Shown piece by piece: positions 37,157 through 44,378 of a stretch of 64,000 nucleotides of DNA. Every line of letters starts with the position of its first letter. Within the stretch, counting starts at the first letter, position 1. Made by a program: the position numbers and the translations under genes. The stretch spans positions 5,627,700 to 5,691,699 of the forward strand of contig NZ_HF570108.1 of NCBI RefSeq assembly GCF_000297395.2. The letters are read 5' to 3'. The notes beneath the pieces were generated by a model, which did not search any database, was not told the origin of the DNA, and saw only the letters and a program-made list of their open reading frames with translations. The DNA is from Micromonospora lupini str. Lupac 08. Lineage in GTDB: Bacteria > Actinomycetota > Actinomycetes > Mycobacteriales > Micromonosporaceae.

Positions 37157-38950
37157 TCAGGCCGATTCGGCGTGGGTGGTCGGCTCGTCGCCGGCGAGCC
37201 GCTCCGCCGCGTAGAGCCGGATCAGGCCGGCCAACCGGTACCGGGTCGGATCGACGCCGACGTCGACGAGTTGCGCGTCGACAAGCTCCTCCAGGGCGTC
37301 CTCGACGATCTCGTCGCGGACGCCCGGTAGCCGGCCGGCGAGCGGGAGCGGCAGGTCCGCGGCCGGCAGCGCGCCCAACGACCGGAACAGCAGCCGCGCC
37401 GCCGGGGAGAGCGCCGCGTAGCTGGTGGCGAGCCGGGCCCGCACGTCGAGCCCGCCTAAGGTCAGCTCGTCGAGGCGACGGGCCTCGTCGCGCAGCCGGT
37501 CGGCGAGGTGCGCGACCGTCCAGTGTGGCCGCGCGGCGAGCCGGGCGGCCGCGATCCGCAGCGCCAGCGGGAGCCCGTCGCAGAGCCGGGCCAGCGCCGT
37601 CGCGCCGGCCGGGTCGGCGGCCAGCCGGGCCGGGCCCAGCGCGGTGGCGAGCAGCCGCACCGAGTCCGCGACGTCGAGCGGGTCGAGGTGCACCGCTCGG
37701 GCGCCGGTGAGGCCGGTGAGCCGCCGCCGGCTCGTGACGAGCACGCCCGCGCCCGTGGCCCCGGGCAGCAACGGCAGCACCTGCCGCTCGTGTGTCACGT
37801 CGTCGAGCACGACGAGCACACGCCGGCCGGCGATCCGGTCCCGGTACAGCTCGGCGCGCTCGTCGAGGCCGGCCGGGACCGCGTCGCCGGACAGGCCGAG
37901 CGCGCGCAGGAACCGCTCCAGGGCGGCCGCGGGCGCCACCGGCCGGCCGTCGGGGTCGAGGAGGTTCAGGTACAGCTGGCCGTCCGGGTACGCCGGCGCG
38001 AGCGCGTGCGCGGCACGGACCGCGAGTGTCGACTTGCCCACACCGACCGGGCCGGAGATCGCCACCAACGGCACCGCGGCGCCGTCGTTTCCGGCCAGCG
38101 CCTCCCGGAGCACGGCCAGCGGCCGATCCCGCCCGGAGAGCTCGGGCGGGTCGGCGGGGAGCAGCCGGGGCACCGGCGGCGACACCGGTGGGTCGTCGGA
38201 CGACTCGTCGGCCCGCGCGTCGGTGAGGATGGCGCGCTCCAGGCGGCGCAGCTCGCCACCCGGCTCCAACCCCAGCTCGTCGAGGAAGAGCCGACGGGCC
38301 GACCGGTACGCGGCCAGCGCCTCGGCCGGCCGTCCCGCGCCGGAGAGGGCGCGCATGTGCTGCGCGTGCAGCCGTTCCCGCAGCGGATGGGTGGCGACCA
38401 GCTCGCGCAGCTCACCGACGACGTGCTGGTGCCGGCCACGGTGCAGCTCGACGTCGAGCCAGTCCTCGGTGACGGCGAGCCGGCGCTCGTCGAGGCGGGT
38501 CGCGGCGGCCCGCAGCGCGGGGCTCTCCACGCCGGCCAGGGCGGTCCCCCGCCACAGGGCGAGGGCGGCGCTCAGGGCCTCCGCCGCGTCGTCGAGCCGC
38601 GACTCGGCCAGCGCCTGCTGCCCGGCCAGCACCAGCCGGTCGAAGTAGTGCAGGTCCAGGTCGCCGTCGGCCACCTCGATCAGGTAGCCGGGTGGGCGGG
38701 TGACGATGCGGTCCGGCAGGCCGAGCCGGGTGAGCGTCTTGCGCAGCGCCGACACGCAGATCTGCACCTGACCGCGGGCGGTGGTCGGCGGGGCGTCGTC
38801 CCACAGGGCGTCGGCGAGCTGCGCGGTGGACACCACGCAGTTCGCGTCGAGCAGCAGGGTGCTGAGCACCACCCGCTGCCGTGCCGCGGTGACCGTCAGC
38901 GTGTGCCCGGCGCCGGAGATCTCGAGGGGCCCGAGGATCCGGAAGCGCAC
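37157..38950 (-). CDS. AfsR/SARP-family transcriptional activator with NTPase domain
   Basis: Probable pathway-specific activator. The 597-residue protein starts with an OmpR-like winged-helix (MRFRILGPLEISGAG, ADALWDDAPP, VQICVSALRKTL), followed by a bacterial transcriptional activation domain (about 95-245). An NB-ARC/STAND NTPase follows (GPVGVGKSTLAVRAA Walker A near 300; VLVVLDDV Walker B). A helical region ends the protein; no TPR tail is seen. Medium-sized SARPs of this type control secondary-metabolite clusters. It is four bases downstream of the AMP-ligase stop in the same operon and faces the shell-protein operon, whose promoter is the likely target. Confidence 0.88.
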   Translation of the reverse strand: MRFRILGPLEISGAGHTLTVTAARQRVVLSTLLLDANCVVSTAQLADALWDDAPPTTARGQVQICVSALRKTLTRLGLPDRIVTRPPGYLIEVADGDLDLHYFDRLVLAGQQALAESRLDDAAEALSAALALWRGTALAGVESPALRAAATRLDERRLAVTEDWLDVELHRGRHQHVVGELRELVATHPLRERLHAQHMRALSGAGRPAEALAAYRSARRLFLDELGLEPGGELRRLERAILTDARADESSDDPPVSPPVPRLLPADPPELSGRDRPLAVLREALAGNDGAAVPLVAISGPVGVGKSTLAVRAAHALAPAYPDGQLYLNLLDPDGRPVAPAAALERFLRALGLSGDAVPAGLDERAELYRDRIAGRRVLVVLDDVTHERQVLPLLPGATGAGVLVTSRRRLTGLTGARAVHLDPLDVADSVRLLATALGPARLAADPAGATALARLCDGLPLALRIAAARLAARPHWTVAHLADRLRDEARRLDELTLGGLDVRARLATSYAALSPAARLLFRSLGALPAADLPLPLAGRLPGVRDEIVEDALEELVDAQLVDVGVDPTRYRLAGLIRLYAAERLAGDEPTTHAESA

Positions 38951-38953
38951 GGG

Positions 38954-40603
38954 TCAGCTCCGCGCCGACGCCGCGATCTCCAGGCGCTGGCGCAGCGGAT
39001 GCCGCAGCGGCTTGCCGAGCGCGTTCTTGGGCAGGATCCGGACGAACTGGAGCCGGTCCGGCCAGAGCACCCGGGCCACGCCCTCGGCTTCCAGGTAGTC
39101 GTGCAGGCCCTGCAGGGTCGGGGTGTCGCCGCCGCCGGGGATCACCACGGCGCAGACCAGGTCCGCTCCGGGGACGGCCGGGTCCGGGTAGCCGACGAGG
39201 ACGGCCTCCACCACGTGCGGATGCCGCTGCAACACCGCCTCGATGTCCAGCGTGGACACCCGCAGGCTGTTCGCCCGGGTGATCAGGTCGACCCGCCGGC
39301 CGGTGATCCGGATGCCTCCGCGCCCGTCGTCGCGGGCCAGGTCGCCGGTGTCGAACCAGCCGTCGTCGTCGAGCAGCGACTCGTACAGCTCGCGCTGGTT
39401 GAGGTAGCCCAGGCACTGGGAGGCCCCCCGGGCGTACAGGCGGCCCGCCTCCTCGCCGGGGTCGGTGTCGATCCGCACCTGCATCCACGCCACCGGCCGG
39501 CCGTCGCTGTGCGCCGCCCAGTCGTCCGGGTCGTCCAGCCGGGTGACGGTGACCGCCCCGTTCTCGGTCATCCCCCACAGCGCCCGCATCGGCACCCCGA
39601 ACGCCTCCCGCACGTCGGCGATGAGCTGCGGCGCGATCGGCGCGGAGCCGGAGACGATCTGGCGCAGCGTCGGGGTCTGCACCGGTGCGCGACGCTGGGC
39701 GGCGAGCATCCCGATGACGAAGCCGGGCGCCGCGTACACGAACGTGCCGCCGTGCCGGGCGATCAGAGCCACCATCAGCGCCATGTCGTCGCCGGAGTCC
39801 ATCACCACCGCCGTGCAGCCCAGGTGGACGGGGAGGTAGACGGCGTGCGTGACCCCGGCCATGTGGGTGAGCACGCTGGGCAGCAGGACCACCTCGTCCG
39901 GGGCGAGCCCGAGCGGCTCCGCCGACGCGCGGACGCACGCGTACATCGTGTTCTGGCTGTGCACGACGCCCTTCATCGGGCCGGTGGTGCCCGAGGTGTG
40001 CAGCACCAGGGCCGGCTCGTCGGGGCCGAGGGCGTCCGCTCCGTCGTCCGGGGAGCGCTGCTCCCACGGGGTGTCGACGAACACCTGCTGGAAGTCGACG
40101 GCGCCGACCCGGGCGGCGTCGCCGATCACCACCCGGTGCTCGAGCGTCGGCACGTCCAGGTCGGCGAGCCGGGTGGCGTAGTCGGTGCCGGCGAAGGTGT
40201 CCAGGGTGATGCAGACCTTCGCCCCGGTCGACTCCAGGACCTGACGCAGCTCCCGGGTGCTCAGCATCGGGAAGCCCGGCGAGCTGACCGCCCCGATCTG
40301 GTTGCAGGCCAGGTAGAGCGGCGTGAGCACCCACCGGTTCGGCAGGTAGATCATCACCACGTCACCGCGGCCGACGCCGAGCGACCGCAGCGCCCCAGCG
40401 AACCGGGCGACCATGGTGGCCAGCTCGGCGTACGTCAGCGTGCGCGCGTGTTCGCCGCCCTCGTACGTGATGATCGCCGGGTGGTCCGGGCGGTCGCGGG
40501 CCGCCGCGGCGAGGTCGTCGAGGAACGTCTCCGACCGCCACCAGCCCGCCGCGACGTACTCCTCGGCCTGTCGCTTGTCGACAGGTGCCAATGAATCCCA
40601 CAT
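38954..40603 (-). CDS. AMP-dependent acyl/aryl ligase (adenylate-forming enzyme)
   Basis: A 549-residue ANL-superfamily ligase activating a carboxylic acid as acyl-AMP, then passing it to CoA or a carrier. Motifs: LHTSGTTGPMKGVVHS (P-loop), the ALWGMTENG region, WFDTGDLARDD and the C-terminal catalytic lysine in KNALGKPLRH. It resembles fatty-acyl or aryl-CoA ligases more than NRPS adenylation domains. ATG 40603 is preferred because GGGAGG lies nine bases upstream; ATG 40624 would add seven residues. It is divergent from the ATP-grasp/shell operon. In context it may activate an acyl cap or another carboxylate for the pathway; substrate unknown. Confidence 0.85.
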   Translation of the reverse strand: MWDSLAPVDKRQAEEYVAAGWWRSETFLDDLAAAARDRPDHPAIITYEGGEHARTLTYAELATMVARFAGALRSLGVGRGDVVMIYLPNRWVLTPLYLACNQIGAVSSPGFPMLSTRELRQVLESTGAKVCITLDTFAGTDYATRLADLDVPTLEHRVVIGDAARVGAVDFQQVFVDTPWEQRSPDDGADALGPDEPALVLHTSGTTGPMKGVVHSQNTMYACVRASAEPLGLAPDEVVLLPSVLTHMAGVTHAVYLPVHLGCTAVVMDSGDDMALMVALIARHGGTFVYAAPGFVIGMLAAQRRAPVQTPTLRQIVSGSAPIAPQLIADVREAFGVPMRALWGMTENGAVTVTRLDDPDDWAAHSDGRPVAWMQVRIDTDPGEEAGRLYARGASQCLGYLNQRELYESLLDDDGWFDTGDLARDDGRGGIRITGRRVDLITRANSLRVSTLDIEAVLQRHPHVVEAVLVGYPDPAVPGADLVCAVVIPGGGDTPTLQGLHDYLEAEGVARVLWPDRLQFVRILPKNALGKPLRHPLRQRLEIAASARS

Positions 40604-40691
40604 GTTCGGTCGCCTCCCGGCCATGCCCCGTCACGTCCACATGAGATGTGTCTGCCGGGCAAGCTACCACCACCGACCGCCGCTGTCGCGT

Positions 40692-40789
40692 CCGCGAAAA
40701 TCGCGGTTACGCACAGCAAACCCGCAGCTAGCCGCCCTCATCCAGTGACCTTGACAAATGATCAGACATGGACGACTCTCACCAGAGTC
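40692..40789. promoter_or_regulatory. divergent control region of the shell-protein operon
   Basis: The 225-bp gap between the AMP-ligase and the ATP-grasp gene holds three signals. The perfect inverted repeat CCGCGA-AAA-TCGCGG lies at 40692-40706. A TTGACA at 40751-40756 could be a -35 box. A second perfect inverted repeat, GACTCT-CACC-AGAGTC, lies at 40774-40789, where the -10 region of that promoter would be. The local sequence is AT-richer than the genes. SARP or another regulator could bind here, but I do not see the classic SARP heptamer direct repeats. Confidence 0.5.
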
Positions 40790-40828
40790 ATAGATGCCTG
40801 TCGGGGTGCGCGGAAGCGTGGAGGTGTC

Positions 40829-41716
40829 ATGCGGATCGGTGTGCTGGCATGGGATCACGGCGAGGAGGACGACGACTCGCCGGTCATCGCCGAGCTGGGC
40901 CGCGAGCGCGGTCACGACACCTCCCTGTTCACCGTCGAGGAGATCGACGTCGCGGCGGCCCCGGGCGGTGGCCCGGAGGTCATGTTCAACGGCGAGCTGG
41001 GGCGCTCCTTCGACGCCGTCATCTCCCGGGCGCAGCTGCACGGCGACTGGCGGGACCGGGTGGAGCGGCTGATGCTCGCCAGCAACATCCCCGGGGTGAC
41101 GATGTTCGACCCGATCGAGGTGTGGCAGGCCGCCTACAGCAAGTTCCGGATGATGCAGGTGCTCGCCGACGCCGGCCTGCCCGTGCCACCCACCCGGGCC
41201 TGCCGGACGCCCGCCGACGTCGAGGCGGCCAGCCGGGAGTGGGGCACCGTCGTGGTGAAACCGTCGTACGGCCGCGCCGGCATCGACGTGGAGCGGATCA
41301 CCAACGTCGGCGACGACCTGCCGCTGATCGAGAAGCTGCTGGCCCGCTACGGGGTCCTGGTGTGCCAGCCCTACTACCCCACCCAGTACGGCGAGTACCG
41401 GCTGACGGTGTCCGGCGACACGATGCCGATGAACATGGTGAAGTATCCGGCCGTCGGGCAGTGGAAGACCCGGACCCTGCTGGGGGCGAGCTTCGAGCGG
41501 GTGGACATCCCGCCGGAGCTGGCGGACATCTCGATCCGGGCCACCCGGGCCATGGGGATCACCCTGTCCGGGCTGGACATCCTGCCGACCGAGGACGGTT
41601 ACGTGATCCTGGAGTGCAACGCGATCCCCGGCAACCTCAACATCCTCGGCAAGGAGTCCCAGCGGCTCGCCTTCGAGGCGATGTACGAGTGGGTGGAGGC
41701 CCGCACTCCCTGCTGA
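40829..41716 (+). CDS. RimK-like ATP-grasp ligase
   Basis: A 295-residue ATP-dependent carboxylate-amine ligase of the RimK/glutathione-synthetase superfamily. It shows an N-terminal pre-ATP-grasp domain (MRIGVLAWDHGEEDDDSPVI), an ATP-binding strand VVKPSYGRAGIDVERI and the metal-binding end VILECNAIPGNLNILG (Glu and Asn ligands). It forms an amide or peptide bond via an acyl-phosphate. ATG 40829 has GGAGG four to five bases upstream. It leads the plus-strand operon and precedes the shell-protein gene by 48 bp. It is distinct from the LysX-type ligase in this cluster, so it probably joins a different pair of substrates, perhaps attaching an amino acid to the product. Confidence 0.85.
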   Translation: MRIGVLAWDHGEEDDDSPVIAELGRERGHDTSLFTVEEIDVAAAPGGGPEVMFNGELGRSFDAVISRAQLHGDWRDRVERLMLASNIPGVTMFDPIEVWQAAYSKFRMMQVLADAGLPVPPTRACRTPADVEAASREWGTVVVKPSYGRAGIDVERITNVGDDLPLIEKLLARYGVLVCQPYYPTQYGEYRLTVSGDTMPMNMVKYPAVGQWKTRTLLGASFERVDIPPELADISIRATRAMGITLSGLDILPTEDGYVILECNAIPGNLNILGKESQRLAFEAMYEWVEARTPC

Positions 41717-41764
41717 CCCGGCGATCCGGTCCCCCTACCTGCCCCCGCTACGGACGGAGTGTCG

Positions 41765-42619
41765 ATGCAGCATGCCCTGGCCGACTACGACCTGACCGAG
41801 CACGGCCCCGGTGAGCAGTTCGCCCGCGCGGTGCTCGCCTCCGACGGCGCCGACGTCGACGTGCCGATCGCGGCGTCGCTGCCCACCCTGTTTCCGCTGG
41901 CCAAGCACCGACCCCGCTACACGGTGCGGCACCTGCTCAAGAGCGCGACGGTGACCGAGGAGCCGGTCACCTACGTCAGCGAGGCGCCGACCCCGGGCAC
42001 TCCGGAGATCGCCGGCACCAGTTACGAGGCCAGCCCCGAGGCGACCTTCGTGCCCCGGCTGGTGGAGACGAAGCTGACCGAGGTGACCGCCGGGGTGGCC
42101 GTCCCGCCGGACCTGTTGCGTGACCCGACGCTGCTGGCCGGGTTCGTGGACTACCGGGTGCTGGTGCGGCTGGGCACCATCGAGAACGAGGTGCTGCTGC
42201 ACGGCAGCGCCGACTCGGTGATCCCCGGCCTGATCGGCCTGCCCGGCGCCCGAAGGCGGGCCGCGCCCGGCGAACTGACCGCCGAGGTGATCACCGCCGC
42301 CGGCGAGGTCGAGGAGATGGGCGGGTCGTGCGACGCGATAGTGGCCCACCCCAACCGCTACTGGGACCTGCTGGGCAGCGGGATGCTGGCCCGACTCGGC
42401 GAGGTCGGGATCCGGGTCAGCCGGACCAGGATGATCGCGCCGGACCAGGTGCTGCTTGGTGACTTCCGGGCGGCGGTCACGCTGTTGGAGTCCGGCACCT
42501 CGCAGTTGAGCCTGTGCCGGGGCGCGGGCCCGGACGGGTCCGACGTGATCACGGCGGGTCTGCGGCTGGGCCTGGCCGTGCACCTGCCGCAGCACTTCCT
42601 GCTGCTGGACCTGCGATGA
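41765..42619 (+). CDS. encapsulin-like HK97-fold shell protein
   Basis: A 284-residue protein with the layout of an HK97-type major capsid or encapsulin shell protein. The first ~60 residues are an N-terminal arm, and about 60-105 form an extended-loop-like segment (VTEEPVTYVSEAP). The P-domain helix follows, with VLVRLGTIENEVLLHGS and IPGLIGLPG, then an A-domain with AIVAHPNRYWDLL, VLLGDFRAAVTLLE and a C-terminal beta end (HLPQHFLLLDLR). No portal, terminase, protease or tail gene is near, so it is not part of a prophage. It sits in a biosynthetic operon between an ATP-grasp ligase and a sulfotransferase, as described for natural-product encapsulins. It should self-assemble into a closed nanocompartment. 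ATG 41765 (GGAG five bases upstream) is preferred over GTG 41759. Confidence 0.83.
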   Translation: MQHALADYDLTEHGPGEQFARAVLASDGADVDVPIAASLPTLFPLAKHRPRYTVRHLLKSATVTEEPVTYVSEAPTPGTPEIAGTSYEASPEATFVPRLVETKLTEVTAGVAVPPDLLRDPTLLAGFVDYRVLVRLGTIENEVLLHGSADSVIPGLIGLPGARRRAAPGELTAEVITAAGEVEEMGGSCDAIVAHPNRYWDLLGSGMLARLGEVGIRVSRTRMIAPDQVLLGDFRAAVTLLESGTSQLSLCRGAGPDGSDVITAGLRLGLAVHLPQHFLLLDLR

Positions 42620-42692
42620 CGGCTGGGCCTGCGATGACGGCTGGACCTGCGATGACGCCGGCCCTGCGATGACGGTGGGCCTGCCATGAAGG
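42605..42692 (+). repeat. 18-bp tandem repeat spanning the shell/sulfotransferase gene junction
   Basis: Five head-to-tail copies: 42605-42622, 42623-42640, 42641-42658, 42659-42675 and 42676-42692, of consensus CTGGACCTGCGATGACGG. The first contains the shell-gene stop (TGA 42617-42619); the last contains the sulfotransferase ATG (42686) at the equivalent place. Every copy keeps an ATGA, so an ancestral ATGA stop/start overlap appears to have been amplified. Confidence 0.92.
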
Positions 42693-43594
42693 TGGTCTAC
42701 CTGACCGGCTGGAACCGCAGCGGCTCGACGGTGCTGGGCAACCTGCTCGGTGAGCTGCCCGGGGTGGTGCACGTCGGTGAGCTGTACTACCTGTGGCGCA
42801 ACGGCGTCCTGGGCATCGGCACCAACACGTCCTGCGGCTGCGGCGAGACGCTCACCGAGTGTCAGTTGTGGAGTCGCGTCGTCGACCGGGTCGCCGGGTC
42901 GGATCCGGCGCTGGCGGCCCGCCGGATCGTGGCCGAGCAGCGGCGCCACGTACGGGTTCGGCACACCGGCGCGCGGCTGGCGGAGGTCGCGGGGCGTCGG
43001 CCACGGCCCGCCGGGGTGACCGAGGTGGCCCGCCGGATGATCGGGACGTACCGGGCGGTGGCCGAGGAGACCGGCGCCGAGGTGATCGTCGACGGCTCGA
43101 AGTACCCGGCCGAGGCCGCCGTGCTGCTCGGCGACGCCGGCCTGGACCTGCGGGTGCTGCACCTGGTCCGCGACCCGCGCGCGGTCGCCCACTCGTTCGC
43201 CCGCCCCAAGCAGTACCTGCCGCGGATGAGCGCCGCCCGCAGCACCGGGATGTGGACCGCGCTGAACGTGGCGTCGGACCGGATCGGGCGGGCCGCCCCG
43301 GAGCGCTACCTGCGGCTGCGCTACGAGGACTTCGCGTCCGCCCCGCGCGACGTGCTGGGCGGGGTCCTGCGCTGGGCCGACCTGCCCGGCGAGCCGCCCG
43401 TCGGGCCGGACGGGCGGGCCGTGCTGGGCGTCAACCACACGGTGACCGGCAACCCGGACCGACTACGGCGGGGGCCGACGACGATCCGGCCCGACCTGGC
43501 GTGGCGCGACGCGTTGCCGGCCCGCGCCGCGGTGGTCGCCACCACGCTCGCCGCCCCGGTGCTGCGCCGGTACGGCTACCCGTTACGACCCTGA
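42686..43594 (+). CDS. PAPS-dependent sulfotransferase
   Basis: A 302-residue sulfotransferase expected to transfer sulfonate from PAPS to a hydroxyl or amine. The 5'-phosphosulfate loop reads TGWNRSGSTVLGNLL at the extreme N-terminus, and the 3'-phosphate site reads LRVLHLVRDPRAVAHSF near residues 155-172. Both are complete. It follows the shell gene through a tandem repeat and precedes the SDR. Sulfonation may decorate the product or create a leaving group for ring closure; sulfotransferases recur in clusters for azabicyclic amino acids made on carrier proteins, but assignment here is inference. Its cluster position makes it a candidate shell cargo. Confidence 0.88.
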   Translation: MKVVYLTGWNRSGSTVLGNLLGELPGVVHVGELYYLWRNGVLGIGTNTSCGCGETLTECQLWSRVVDRVAGSDPALAARRIVAEQRRHVRVRHTGARLAEVAGRRPRPAGVTEVARRMIGTYRAVAEETGAEVIVDGSKYPAEAAVLLGDAGLDLRVLHLVRDPRAVAHSFARPKQYLPRMSAARSTGMWTALNVASDRIGRAAPERYLRLRYEDFASAPRDVLGGVLRWADLPGEPPVGPDGRAVLGVNHTVTGNPDRLRRGPTTIRPDLAWRDALPARAAVVATTLAAPVLRRYGYPLRP

Positions 43595-43607
43595 GGGAGT
43601 GGTTGGG

Positions 43608-44378
43608 ATGGATCTCGGCATCGCGGGACGGGTGGCGCTTGTCGCCGGCGCCAGCAGCGGCCTCGGCCGGGCCACGGCCCGGGCGCTCGCGGCGGAGGGC
43701 TGCGCCCTGTCGGTGGGGGCACGCAACCCGGAACGGCTCGCCGAGGCCGCCGACGAGCTGCGCGCCGCCGGCGCCCCGGACGTGCTGGCCCGACCGGTGG
43801 ACATCACCGACGAGCAGGGGGTGGCCGGCTGGGTCGCCGACACCGTGGCGCATTTCGGCGCGCTGCACATCGTGGTCGCCAACGGCGGCGAGGTGCCCGG
43901 AGGCCCGGTCGACAGCTTCGGGCTGGACGCGTACCGGCAGGCGCTGGACGCCGCCTTCCTGCCGCACGTCGGCCTGACCCTGGCGGCCCTGCCGCACCTG
44001 CGCGCCGCCGGCTGGGGCCGGGTCCTCATCGTCGCCTCGGAGACGGTCCGCCAGCCGATCCCGGAGTACGGGCTCTCCGCCGCCGCCCGGCCGGGGCTGC
44101 TGGGCTTCACCCGCGCCCTGGTGCAGGCGCTCGGGCCGGGCGACATCACGGTGAACGTGCTGGCCCCCGGCTACCACGACACCGAGGGCGTACGCGCCGA
44201 CTACGGCTCAGCGGCCGACGCCCGGCTCGCGGAGATCGGCGCGGGCATCCCGCTGGGTCGGGTGGGTCGGGCCGGGGACTTCGGCGCGGTGGCCGCCTTC
44301 CTGGCCAGCGAGGCCGCCTCGTTCATCACCGGCACCTGCCTGCTTGTCGACGGCGGACGGACCCGCGGCCTCGGCTGA
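43608..44378 (+). CDS. short-chain dehydrogenase/reductase with degenerate catalytic lysine
   Basis: A 256-residue classical SDR fold. The dinucleotide motif GASSGLGRAT is intact, as are the NGG-like segment VANGGE and the catalytic-type Ser in IVASETV. The Tyr is present at residue 154, but the YxxxK lysine is replaced by Ala158 (EYGLSAAARPG). Related SDRs with Asn or other residues here exist, some with altered chemistry, so redox activity is possible but unproven. ATG 43608 has GAGGGAG eight bases upstream; GTG 43599 is the alternative. It ends the plus-strand operon and its last 171 bases overlap the convergent exporter gene. Confidence 0.83.
   Translation: MDLGIAGRVALVAGASSGLGRATARALAAEGCALSVGARNPERLAEAADELRAAGAPDVLARPVDITDEQGVAGWVADTVAHFGALHIVVANGGEVPGGPVDSFGLDAYRQALDAAFLPHVGLTLAALPHLRAAGWGRVLIVASETVRQPIPEYGLSAAARPGLLGFTRALVQALGPGDITVNVLAPGYHDTEGVRADYGSAADARLAEIGAGIPLGRVGRAGDFGAVAAFLASEAASFITGTCLLVDGGRTRGLG

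Noticed and set aside
37508..40594. A 1028-codon plus-strand open frame opposite the SARP and AMP-ligase genes
   Set aside because: It spans the antisense of two independently recognisable genes and their junction, which no real gene would do here.
41765..42619. Prophage or phage-remnant interpretation of the capsid-like gene
   Set aside because: No portal, terminase, protease, tail, integrase or attachment site is seen in the window. The gene is operonic with a ligase and a sulfotransferase at close spacing.
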